From the NCBI GenBank assembly GCA_030374765.1, contig JARGXX010000080.1, positions 1-64,000 on the forward strand: a stretch of 64,000 bases of DNA. Reading direction: 5' to 3'. This document shows positions 55,475-64,000 of the stretch, one piece after another; position 1 is the first letter of the stretch, and each line of letters begins with the position of its first letter. This stretch comes from Agarophyton chilense (taxonomy: Eukaryota; Rhodophyta; Florideophyceae; Gracilariales; Gracilariaceae). The position numbers were made by a program, and so were the translations under genes. Under the pieces are notes generated by a model. That model did not search any database and was not told where the DNA came from. It saw only the letters and a program-made list of their open reading frames with translations.

Positions 55475-55681
55475 TCCGTTCCCGGACTTTTGGGTTGGTC
55501 ATCCACGTGTTGGAATATCTCTTGGAAGAGGAAGCACCGTCGTGAAGATTTGTTGTAGTGGTCCCCTTTGGAAAGGGTGGAATTGGTTTTTATTTTTGTT
55601 TCGTGTTACGTCATCCGTTCTCCGGGAATCTCGTGATCGGATTTCATCGTTACCCTGAATCTTCGGTGTCGTGTCTGCAGC

Positions 55682-56595
55682 ATGACGCCGCCTACCCGTG
55701 GTTTCAGGACTGGATCGAACCGTCAAGCGGATTCAGTGCCCCCGGCCCCGCCTAGGTCGAGGAGCTCTATTCCCGAAGGTCGGAACGATTCCGGTATCGA
55801 TCCGGACACTCGGAGAGCACCCTCAGTGGTTTCAGGTCCTCGAGAGGTCGTGGCTGTGGGCCCAGCTCCAGTGGTGGAGACCCCCTCAGCAGCACCCCGA
55901 AGTCGGGCCGACCCTGAATTACAGCGCCTGGAGACTCGAATTGATATCGCCAACGCGGCTCACATCGAGCTCCTTCAGAAGGTTACTACCCTCCGCCTCA
56001 GGGTGGAGGACGCCCAGGTGCGGGGAGTCGCCGATGACCTTCGTACCCTGAGGAGGGATGTGAACTCCCTTTTGGAAAGCTTTGGTACCCCTGGGGTCTT
56101 TATCCAGGAGTACCGGAGCCTCGTGGAGGAACACCGCGTCCAAGCGGAACGCTTCCGAGCTCGGCTGGACACCCTCTAGGCCATTATCCGTATGGACGGA
56201 GACACAGAAGCCTCGAAGGATAAACCCGACGTTTCGGAAGACGAAGAACACCGGTCCGCTAAACGGGACCGCCGCAAGTCCAAGAAGAGGGTTTACCTTT
56301 AAGAGGATTTATCTGATTCCGATCCCAATCGCTCGGCATCGAGTTCGTCCTCCGAATCTTCGGATATTGAAGATGAACGCCGGTCATCCCGGGCGACTCG
56401 GTCGAAGGCTACTTACACCTCTCAAGGGGCAATTCGTACCCGGAAGAAGGGTAGGAAACACCTTGGATTAAGGGAGCTGAAGCCGACGAATCCTCTCTAT
56501 CGGAAGGTGCTATCGTACCGCTATTACCGGTTGGATAACCCTTCGGGAGATCGAACATCCGGCGGAACGGGTAATGTCAAGGACTACATCAAAAG
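55682..56595 (+). pseudogene. Gypsy C gag, first part (fossil)
   Basis: Begins MTPPTRGFRTGSNRQ, matching the Gypsy B gag start; includes the helical LETRIDIANAAHIELLQKV. Broken, and cut by Gypsy D. Confidence 0.8.
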
Positions 56596-57047
56596 TGTTA
56601 GAACATTGGTCAGTGGTTGAAAAAGTGAATGATCGTGACGGCCGAGGTGAGAGTCGGCCGGTCGACCAGGGTTTATATAGACTATTGAACCTTCGAAGAA
56701 GAGGTCATAAAGAGTGTTTTCTAATGTACCATTCTAATTGGGTGCCGTGTGAAACATGGTTGCTTCCACGAGGTTCAATCGTGCATGCGTGTCCAATGCC
56801 TCGTTGTCACTTGCTCGATGATGCTGACAGTGACAGATTTGTTGATTGTGATAAGAATGTCATCTATAAAGTCATTGTGACGTGTGAGATGACAATGGTC
56901 CTTGAAATGACGATTAGGGTCAAAATGGATTTTGGGACTGGACCGCCAAAGCACTGAAACTCAAATAACATACTTAAAGCATAGTATAACTAAATCATAA
57001 CATAAATGCATAACATAATTGACTAAGAACCATCTGAATTCCTAACA
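56596..57047 (-). repeat. 3' LTR of Gypsy D
   Basis: 452 bp. Near-identical to 63023-63475. It contains an open frame on the plus strand that is also present in the partner LTR; not taken as a gene. Confidence 0.9.
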
Positions 57048-57060
57048 TCACTTCCCCCAT
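57048..57060 (-). promoter_or_regulatory. polypurine tract of Gypsy D
   Basis: ATGGGGGAAGTGA on the element strand, directly before the 3' LTR. Confidence 0.75.
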
Positions 57061-57082
57061 GAAAGAGAGTCGTCCCGACTCG

Positions 57083-57592
57083 TCAGTGGTTCAGTGTTCC
57101 ATTGGGGACGGCGTTCAGTTCTGGAATACCAGGAGAATTCGGGAAAATCAACATATCAGACCTTGGTTCGAATTCCATTGAAAAGTCTATATCAGGATTA
57201 TTCTCGATTTGTAGTATAGATGATTCAACGGCATTGAGAAATGTATCTTCAGGATAGGCACTTAAATGTCCATATTGCGAGACTATAAATGTGAATAGGA
57301 AGAGAATGAACTGCTCGTCTATAAACTCCAGAATCCCATTGTCGTAAACTTTGAACAACTGTTGGAGTATATCGGCCTTTTCTTTGGTTAGGAACGGGCC
57401 ACGAAGATGAAGAAACGCGTAGCAAATATGACAAGAAGCCCAAGCTAAACGGAACTTCACTAGAATTTCATCAGATATATCTTCAAACCAAAGAAGCATG
57501 CGCCTTCCGCCAAGCCAAATTCGGCTGTAGAAAGAAGATGCGGCATCAATCTGAAGAGCTTGAGTCGGATTTGGAACGTGATTATCGGTCAT
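57083..57592 (-). CDS. extra sense ORF at the 3' end of Gypsy D, unknown function
   Basis: 169 residues, whole, between the chromodomain and the polypurine tract, on the element's coding strand. It starts MTDNHVPNPTQALQIDAASS. The middle is helical and rich in aromatics (FRLAWASCHICYAFLHLRGP, QFILFLFTFIVSQYGHL); the tail is acidic (IENNPDIDFSMEFEPRSDM). No zinc finger, coiled coil or clear membrane anchor; the FILFLFTFIV run is hydrophobic but short. No family recognised. Its integrity beside a broken pol is notable. Confidence 0.6.
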   Translation of the reverse strand: MTDNHVPNPTQALQIDAASSFYSRIWLGGRRMLLWFEDISDEILVKFRLAWASCHICYAFLHLRGPFLTKEKADILQQLFKVYDNGILEFIDEQFILFLFTFIVSQYGHLSAYPEDTFLNAVESSILQIENNPDIDFSMEFEPRSDMLIFPNSPGIPELNAVPNGTLNH

Positions 57593-57703
57593 ATCGGTAG
57601 GGGTTTGATGACGGTAGAACGGAATGGAAACGAGGGTACGGTGAAGTTCGGCGAGGGTGTGGTGTGGATGTGTTTAGAGTGTGGTGACTGGGCCCCAAAG
57701 GTT

Positions 57704-58876
57704 TCAGTGGTTTTGACTCTTTTTATACTGCTTCAGTATGTCTGAGCAGTTTGCCAAGGCGGATTCTTTGAGCCAAGTGTTTTCATGATCTGGATAGCCA
57801 AGCCATTTGACAAGATATTCGTTTCTATTTCTTCTTCGCCGGTGATTTAATATGGCTTGTACTTCATACTCTTCAGATCCATCGGAGAGTTTAATTGGCG
57901 TTGGATTTGGAGCTTTATTTTGGGTGAAGGTGTCTTCGTAATACCTTTTTAGCAGCTGGCAATGAAACACATCATGGATACGACGTTGCTTCATGGCGAT
58001 ACCAAGATCGAGTCGAAATGTCACAGGGCTGACTTGTTCAACTATCTTGAATGGTCCACAGTGTTTGATGCCAAGTTTGCTTTTGGGTCCTGTTTCATCC
58101 ATATTTAGATTTTTGGTTGAAAGCATTACTTGTTCTCCAACTTTCAAGTCGCAAGGTACTCTTTTTTTGTTGTAGTACTTTTGAGAGTACTTGTTACTTT
58201 TGATGATTTGGTCTCTTGCGGTCTTCGTGGCATCCATGACATTAGTCAGAAAGTCGGATGCGGATTGATTTTGAGATACGAAGCTTTCCAAAGGTGCGGT
58301 TCTTGGCTCTTCTCCATATGTTAAGAAAAATGGTGTGAAAGTCGTTGTCGCATGGACCGATGAGTGGTAGGGTACTTCGAATTCTACCAAGTGTTCATCC
58401 CAGTTTGTTTGACGCTGGTTGACAAAGCATCTGATCATTTCTTCAATCTTCTTATTCACTACTTCTGTTTGTCCATCTGTCTCAGGATGATATGCTGACG
58501 AAGGTCGCAGCGTTGTTTTAAGAACTCGAAAGACTTCCTTCCAGAATCTGCTCATAAAGATAGATTCTCTGTCTGAGATAATTACATCAGACAAACCATG
58601 ATGACGATAAACGTTGTCAACATAAAGTTTCGCAGTTTCCACGGCTGTGACAGTCTTTGTTGTTGGTATAATGCGAACTAATTTGGACAGACGATCTACA
58701 ACCACGTAAAGGGCACTATTTCCTTTTTTAGTTCGTGGCAGCGGTGTGATGAAATCCATCGTTATTTGAGACCATTTTTTCGTTGGTGGTTCTAGAGGTT
58801 GGAAAAAGCCTTGCGGCTTTTGTGTCTTTGGTTTTGTCTCCTGACATCTTTGACAGGTTCTTGTGAAATGATACAC
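57704..58876 (-). CDS. Gypsy D integrase and chromodomain
   Basis: Integrase core: TMDFITPLPRTKKGNSALYV, DVIISDRESIFMSRFW, YHPETDGQTEVVNKKIEEMI, giving the D, D and E positions. The C-terminal part has PCDLKVGEQVMLSTKNL and GPFKIVEQVSPVTFRLDL (GPY/F-like module). The chromodomain EYEVQAILNHRRR, then EYLVKWLGYPDHENTW, closes the protein. Unlike Gypsy B, the chromodomain here is fused to integrase in the standard way. The finger domain lies further upstream. Confidence 0.85.
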   Translation of the reverse strand: MYHFTRTCQRCQETKPKTQKPQGFFQPLEPPTKKWSQITMDFITPLPRTKKGNSALYVVVDRLSKLVRIIPTTKTVTAVETAKLYVDNVYRHHGLSDVIISDRESIFMSRFWKEVFRVLKTTLRPSSAYHPETDGQTEVVNKKIEEMIRCFVNQRQTNWDEHLVEFEVPYHSSVHATTTFTPFFLTYGEEPRTAPLESFVSQNQSASDFLTNVMDATKTARDQIIKSNKYSQKYYNKKRVPCDLKVGEQVMLSTKNLNMDETGPKSKLGIKHCGPFKIVEQVSPVTFRLDLGIAMKQRRIHDVFHCQLLKRYYEDTFTQNKAPNPTPIKLSDGSEEYEVQAILNHRRRRNRNEYLVKWLGYPDHENTWLKESALANCSDILKQYKKSQNH

Positions 58877-59099
58877 ATCTCTCCTGAGTGTATTCCAATA
58901 ATAAGACTTCTAAATTCTTCGAAGAGTCTTCTTGAAAGCCATATTGCCTGCAGTTGGTAAATCATGATTTTCTCTCAAAACCTTCATTCGACGTTCGCCT
59001 GATGGTATGCAAAGTTGGTTTTCTCGAAATAAGAGATCATTCTTTCTTAAAAATGGTAAAATCGGTGTTCCATATAGAGAACCAAATTCTGGATCTGCT

Positions 59100-61100
59100 C
59101 TATACCCATCGACGAACGATTGATTGTTGGTCTTTCTTTGATAGTTTGTTGAGAAAATAAATTGAATTCAGTGGTCGGGTCTTTGACAATGCCTCTCGTA
59201 GTAACGAACGGTTACTAATTTGAGTGTCTCCTGCACACTTTGGGTACCTCGAAAGAGCATCAGCCACAACATTGGACTTTCCTTTGATAGGAACGAACCT
59301 GAAGTCAAATTCTACGATTTTTTCTAGCCAACGAACTTGACGTTGTGATAGATTTGGCTGTGTTTCTAGATACTTCAAAGGGAAATGATATGTGTAAATG
59401 GTAAATGATTGACCATGAAGGTATACTCTCCAAACTCTTAAAGCATCAATCACACCAAGAAGTTCTCTTTCGTGGGTTGCATAATTTTGTTCCGCGGGGT
59501 TAAGTGTTCGAGAATGAAATGCAACAGGTCGTGCGACAGAGTTCTCAATCTGTTCCATAACAGCTCCTAAAGCGTACTGAGATGCATCAGTGGTAATTGA
59601 AATGGGTAGATTCGGATCAAAGTGGCGGAGTACGGGGGTTTTGGTTATAACGGACTTGAGATTTTGAAAAGCGAAAGTCTGCTCCCTTCCCCACTGAAAT
59701 GGGTTCTTCCCACAAAGCGTTGTAAGGGGCTTCGATATTTGAGAGCAGTTTTTGATAAATCTCCTGTAATAATTTACAAGACCTAAAAATGCTTGAACAT
59801 CGGTCTTGTTCTTAGGCGTTTCCCAGTTGACAATAGCTTTCACTTTATGATTTTCAACAGATATTCCATCAGAGCTAACCATGTGGCCGAGATTTTCAAC
59901 CTTGCTTCGTAAAAATTCACACTTTGAGAGCTTCCCATACAGCATGTGTGCACGAAGTTGGTCGAATACATGCCTTATGTGTTGAACGTGCTCATCTATA
60001 GTTTTGCTGTAAATGAGAATATCATCCAGATAAACAAGGACAAATTTGTCCAGATAATCTTTCAGGACATTGTTCATCAGGCTCATAAAGCTTGCTGGCG
60101 CGTTGGTTAGACCGAAGGGGAGTACCAAGAATTCAAAGTGTCCATATCGAGTTCTGAACGCAGTAAGTGGGATAGATTCGTCTGAGAGGCGTATCTGATG
60201 ATATCCCCAACGGAGGTCAATTTTCGTGAAAATTTTTTATCCTCTAAGTTGATCGAATATGTCATCAATTCTGGGAATGGGATAGCTGTTTTTGACTGTG
60301 AGTCTGTTGAGCGCTCGAAAATCAATACAAAGTCTCAAGCTTCCGTCCTTTTTTGCTGCAAATAGTACTGGGGCTCCCCAAGGGCTCGTACTTGGGCGAA
60401 TAAATCCTTGTTCGATCAGTTCGTTCAATTGATTACGAAGTTCTTTTAGATCTCTATCAGACATTCGGTAAACTGCTTTTTTCTGAGGTGTTGCTCCTGG
60501 GGTTAGTTCAATATGAAAGTCTTGATCTCGGTGCGGTGGGAGTCCTTTTGGTAACTTGTCAGGAAACAAGTCATTGTATTCTTCCAGAAGCTTAGACAAC
60601 CTGGAATCTTTAACAATTTCATGAGATTCGGACTTCAATGAACGAGTGGAGATAGCAAAAACGGGAAGCTTTTTCCGTAAAGATTTCTTGATAGCGTTCA
60701 CAGTGATTAGTTTCTCGGGTTTTTCGATATCGGCTTTCAAACGTATGATGTGACAATTGTATTTGAATGTAATCTCATTGGTTCTGTGGTTGATGTAAGG
60801 GTTGTAATCATAAAGCCAATTTTTTCCTAAAACAACGTCATATCCATATAGTGCGCAAATTGCAAAGCGTTGTTGTTCTTGGAATTTTCCTATTTCGATG
60901 GTTACTCCAGCACTGTTGGTTTCCTGTAATACTGTTATGGAGCCGTTGGCCATGTCGGCTTCGTAATTTGTCTTAATGGTTGAAAGTTTTAGCTGTTTGC
61001 TCGTGGCTTTTGACAAAAAGCTAATTTCGGAGCCATTGTCAATGAGCGCAATACCCTTCCTGCCATTAACACATATCCTGGCTAGAAGTAGTCCGACTGA
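59100..61100 (-). pseudogene. Gypsy D protease, RT and RNase H region (fossil)
   Basis: Protease [14 protein letters not shown] with [36 protein letters not shown] and VYLDDILIYSKT; RNase H ITTDASQYALGAVM and NYATHERELLGVIDALRVWR. The region is broken about twice. Confidence 0.85.
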
Positions 61101-61357
61101 TGGTGTTTCAAATGGTGACGCTATATGAGACGTGAGTAGTCTATAAATGCCTTGGTTCGGTGGGTTTCTGTGTGGGTCTAGGGTATCTGCAGATTCGATG
61201 GTTCTTTGGGTAGTTGGTTGGTTTATGACGTGTTTGGTGTTTGGTGTTTCAATGGTGTTCGTTGGTATCTTAAGGAGGTTAAATGGTGGATTAAGGGGAT
61301 TCGATGGTGTTCTAGTGGTGTCGCGTGGAACTGACGCTGGTACTGAGCGTACATTGG

Positions 61358-62230
61358 TCAGTTCCTTTGAGAGTTTTTTGGGCAGCGCGCATCACGCGCC
61401 ATATGTCCGGGTTGTCGACAGCGATAGCAAAGTCCTTTCTTTCGACACATTTCTCGTTCTTCCTTGGTCAATTTCTTTAACTTCATGTTTCCAATATCCA
61501 TCGGTACAGGTCCTTGAGATGAACCTAAGGTGCTCGCTTGCCTGCCAAACCGTGCCGGTCTACCCCGACGGAAAGCTGACTCAACACGTTCTGCATCTTT
61601 CATGGCTTCAATTAAGGACTTGTAATCATTGGTGCAGAGTTCTTTCCAAATGAAGCTCTTCAATCCTCTGGTATATCGATCGAGCTGTTCTTCCATACTG
61701 ATATTGGGAATGTCAAGAACAATTTTTAAGAAGTCCTCATTATACTGCTGAACATCTTGGTACTGTTTCCACTTACTAAGCTTATCCCTTGCATGCTTTT
61801 CTTTGTTCACAGTAGTAAATCTCTTTTTCAGATGCTCGAAGAGGTCATCGAGAGAAGTCAACTCCAGTCCATTGCGTTGTTGGGCTAGATACCACTCATG
61901 CGCTGCGCCACTAATGTAACTGAGCGCAATTGGTATGGCTTTTTCGTCAGGGGTACTTTCAAGGTAATTACGGACATGAGTTATCCAACTTTCAATATTC
62001 TGCTTGCCAGAAAAGGTTGCTGGTTTATTAATCTTCGGAGCGGACGAGGAGCTTCCAGAACTCGCCAGTACGGCCATTGAAGATTCCAACGCTGATATCT
62101 TGGTCTGAGCTTCCAACTCTAATCCTTCCATTTTTCCGCGAGTTTCTTCCAAGGCGCGAGCCATACTTTTCATAATCTGGTTTGCACGGACTTGGGGGGG
62201 CGTGCCACGAATGCCCGGGGTCGATGCCAT
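61358..62230 (-). CDS. Gypsy D gag with zinc knuckle
   Basis: 290 residues, open. It starts [20 protein letters not shown]; a coiled-coil-like helix ([20 protein letters not shown]) precedes a Retrotrans_gag core ([30 protein letters not shown]). The CCHC knuckle is [16 protein letters not shown] near the end. It forms the particle shell and binds RNA in intact relatives. Confidence 0.85.
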   Translation of the reverse strand: MASTPGIRGTPPQVRANQIMKSMARALEETRGKMEGLELEAQTKISALESSMAVLASSGSSSSAPKINKPATFSGKQNIESWITHVRNYLESTPDEKAIPIALSYISGAAHEWYLAQQRNGLELTSLDDLFEHLKKRFTTVNKEKHARDKLSKWKQYQDVQQYNEDFLKIVLDIPNISMEEQLDRYTRGLKSFIWKELCTNDYKSLIEAMKDAERVESAFRRGRPARFGRQASTLGSSQGPVPMDIGNMKLKKLTKEEREMCRKKGLCYRCRQPGHMARDARCPKNSQRN

Positions 62231-62331
62231 TGCGTAAACTGTTTGAGTGAGAAAACCTTCGAAATTGGTTCGAAATCGAGGGTCCGACCAAATAAGTTAG
62301 AGATTTTTCTGATCCGGTACCAGATCGGGCA

Positions 62332-62400
62332 GTGCGTGTGGCCTAGTGGGTATGGGCCGCGGTCTGCAACTAAGAGGTCCTGAGTTCAATAAAGGGTTGA
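62332..62400 (+). repeat. tRNA-like (Pol III A-box/B-box) sequence in the Gypsy D leader
   Basis: TGGCCTAGTGGG (62339-62350) fits the A-box consensus exactly. GTTCAAT (62384-62390) fits the core of a B box at the tRNA-like distance of about 45 bp. The anticodon and T stems do not pair well, so it is not a working tRNA; a degenerate tRNA-derived piece or SINE head is possible. Confidence 0.35.
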
Positions 62401-62562
62401 ACGACCTATTCTTAAACTTCTTAGATTTTTCGATGGTTTCTGCAACCTCAAATTCAGATATCCGAGAGCGGGGTTTTGAACCCTACTCCTGGATTTGTGG
62501 GAAAAATGAGCAGTTTGCAAGAAATAGTATGGGTAGTACTTAAGCAACAACTTTGTCGGTAT

Positions 62563-62865
62563 TTACTTGAAATAAGCTTGTTCACAGCGGTTTTCTCTCT
62601 TATCGGCTGCTTGGTGCTTCAAAGCTTTGATAGCATCTGAAGTGGATCCGGTGGTTGACAATTGTTCTCGAAAGGGAGACGACTGCGAAGACGGTTCGTA
62701 CGGCGGTGGAGTACGCGCTTCCAGGGATCTGAAATGGTTACAATCAGCAGGGTCGATCTGTGGTGGCGGTGGCGGCTGCGATGACGGTGGTTCGGAGGAG
62801 ATATCCGTGTTCGTATAGAACGACGGCGAAGACGGCGGTACCTGAGATCGGTTTATTGAGCTCAC
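62563..62865 (-). CDS. Pro/Ser-rich frame upstream of Gypsy D gag
   Basis: 100 residues, MSSINRSQVPPSSPSFYT, with SQPPPPPQIDP and PPPYEPSSQSS. It lies between primer site and gag on the element strand. No known domain; PPPY would be a late-domain-type motif if the protein is made, but this may simply be an open leader. Confidence 0.3.
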   Translation of the reverse strand: MSSINRSQVPPSSPSFYTNTDISSEPPSSQPPPPPQIDPADCNHFRSLEARTPPPYEPSSQSSPFREQLSTTGSTSDAIKALKHQAADKRENRCEQAYFK

Positions 62866-63003
62866 TGGAAACCCGCAAAAACGCGGCAGAAATCGACAGT
62901 CAGTAAAGAGCTGGATTCCTGTGGCTCATCCAAACCTGGGGAATTTTGTATAGCAAAATCCACCAGGGCTGGATGGTCACCAGTTTCAAGTGAGTGCAAT
63001 ACT

Positions 63004-63021
63004 TACTTGCGATGGCTACCA
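63004..63021 (-). promoter_or_regulatory. primer-binding site of Gypsy D
   Basis: TGGTAGCCATCGCAAGTA on the element strand, one base after the LTR end. The complement ends GGCTACCA, compatible with a tRNA 3' end; the tRNA was not identified. Confidence 0.5.
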
Positions 63022-63022
63022 A

Positions 63023-63475
63023 TGATAGAACACTGGTCAGTGGTTGAAAAAGTGAATGATCGTGACGGCCGAGGTAAGAGTCGGCCGATCGACCAGGGTT
63101 TATATAGACTATTGAACCTTCGAAGAAGAGGTCATAAAGAGTGTTTTCTAATGTACCATTCTAATTGGGTGCCGTGTGAAACATGGTTGCTTCCACGAGG
63201 TTCAATCGTGCATGCGTGTCCAATGCCTCGTTGTCACTTGCTCGATGATGCTGACAGTGACAGCTTTGTTGATTGTGATAAGAATGTCATCTATAAAGTC
63301 ATTGTGACGTGTGAGATGACAATGGTCCTTGAAATGACGATTAGGGTCAAAATGGATTTTGGGACTGGACCGCCAAAGCACTGAAACTCAAATAACATAC
63401 TTAAGGCATAGTATAACTAAATCATAACATAAATGCATAACATAATTGACTAAGAACCATCTGAATTGAATAACA
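63023..63475 (-). repeat. 5' LTR of Gypsy D
   Basis: 453 bp; inner edge TGATAG on the plus strand, outer edge TAACA followed by the target duplicate AAAAG. Confidence 0.9.
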
Positions 63476-63480
63476 AAAAG

Positions 63481-64000
63481 GCTGAGCATCACCCTACAGA
63501 AGAGGGAGTTCACAGGAACAGACCCAATTCTGGTGCTCGATTTCCTTGCGAGGTTCGTCAAGGAGACTGACATCCTCGGTATGAGTGAAGCGCAAGCGTA
63601 TCTTGCATTACCCTATTTCTTAAAGGGGATGGCTGAAGACCAGTTCAACTCCGTCCGTGGATCATCCCGAGCCTCGGAAGGGGGAGTCACTTGCTGGTCC
63701 AAAGCGGTGCAGTACCTCTTGAGGTCATACGCTACTGGAAATGCGATTCAGGAAGCAATCCTTGCATTAAGGGATACGCGGCAGAAGCCGATGGAAACCG
63801 AAACGGTGTATTCAACTCGCTTGAATAAAGCGTTTCACCGATGCGGGAATGTATTCCCCGCCTACGAGAGATGCTCCATGTTTGTGGATGGTTTGGACCC
63901 CTCGATAAGGGCATTGGTTGCCCGACATCGGGAAGAGAAGCACAAGCTAACCTACTTGGAACTGGTTCAGTACGCCCAGGCTGAGGGGGATACTCTCCGT
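63481..64000 (+). pseudogene. Gypsy C gag, second part (runs off the window)
   Basis: Resumes the gag core of Gypsy C (EFTGTDPILVLDFLARFV, SSRASEGGVTC) with close identity to Gypsy B at 18950-19480. The rest of the element lies beyond the window. Confidence 0.85.

Larger units (their letters stand above)
54541..56595 (+). mobile_element. Gypsy C, 5' part (continues at 63481)
   Basis: A Gypsy B-family element: LTR 54541-55454, primer site, gag start. Gag is split after 56595 by Gypsy D and resumes at 63481, running off the window at 64000. The coding part seen is broken, with about two breaks besides the insertion. Related to but not the same as Gypsy B; only one LTR is in view, so it cannot be dated. 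Confidence 0.88.
56596..63475 (-). mobile_element. Gypsy D: Ty3/gypsy chromovirus nested in Gypsy C gag
   Basis: Two LTRs (56596-57047 and 63023-63475) flanked by the direct repeat AAAAG (56591-56595 and 63476-63480). Read right to left: LTR, primer site, a Pro-rich upstream frame, gag with CCHC knuckle, protease, RT, RNase H, integrase with chromodomain, an extra ORF, polypurine tract, LTR. The LTRs differ at about 8-9 sites in 452, so the insertion is recent. Pol is broken, with about three breaks. A different family from Gypsy B and C. Confidence 0.92.

Noticed and set aside
1-64000. Bacterial-type systems (CRISPR arrays, operons, ribosome-binding sites)
   Set aside because: Spliced genes, retroelements and ER/vacuolar proteins show eukaryotic nuclear DNA; no spaced repeat arrays were seen.

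Overview
This is nuclear DNA of a eukaryotic alga, most likely a florideophyte red alga of the Chondrus type. Pointers are compact host genes with no or few short introns (73-107 bp, donors of the GTAAGT type or close to it), a plant-like two-domain glyoxalase I with a plastid-type leader, neighbouring gene ends only 8 bp apart, and large nests of copia, gypsy, PIF/Harbinger and piggyBac elements. The assignment rests on gene style and element content, not on a marker gene.

Layout. (1) 1-14498: three copies of one copia family. Copies 1 and 2 lie on the minus strand and copy 3 on the plus strand. The junctions read as copy 1 inserted in copy 2, copy 2 in copy 3, and copy 3 in the gag of a minus-strand gypsy element (Gypsy A, 14499-16604). 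(2) 16763-31103: a decayed piggyBac element on the minus strand, cut by a full-length 11.8-kb chromovirus (Gypsy B, 16896-28686, target duplication GAAAG) and by a tail-plus-LTR fragment of the Gypsy A family. (3) 31660-45543: the host gene island. It holds a GNAT acetyltransferase in a GC-rich block, an unrecognised small protein, a PhzF-family protein, glyoxalase I (3 exons), glucosidase I (GH63), a two-finger C2H2 protein (3 exons, including a 48-nt exon) and V-ATPase subunit A (3 exons). (4) 47488-52765: two PIF/Harbinger DNA transposons. The first has both ends and a 3-bp target duplication; the second is decayed and cut short. In both, the transposase and a partner ORF converge. (5) 52760-54540: unassigned non-coding DNA with strong hairpins. 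(6) 54541-64000: Gypsy C, a relative of Gypsy B, whose gag is split by a second chromovirus (Gypsy D, 56596-63475, target duplication AAAAG).

Host genes work in separate housekeeping tasks: methylglyoxal removal, N-glycan trimming in the ER, vacuolar proton pumping, protein or metabolite acetylation, and transcription. They do not form a pathway cluster. The least explained parts are an antisense coding region carried by Gypsy B between its chromodomain and 3' LTR, an extra sense ORF at the 3' end of Gypsy D, and the hairpin-bearing stretch at 52.99-53.63 kb. All boundaries and identities were read by eye without alignment software.
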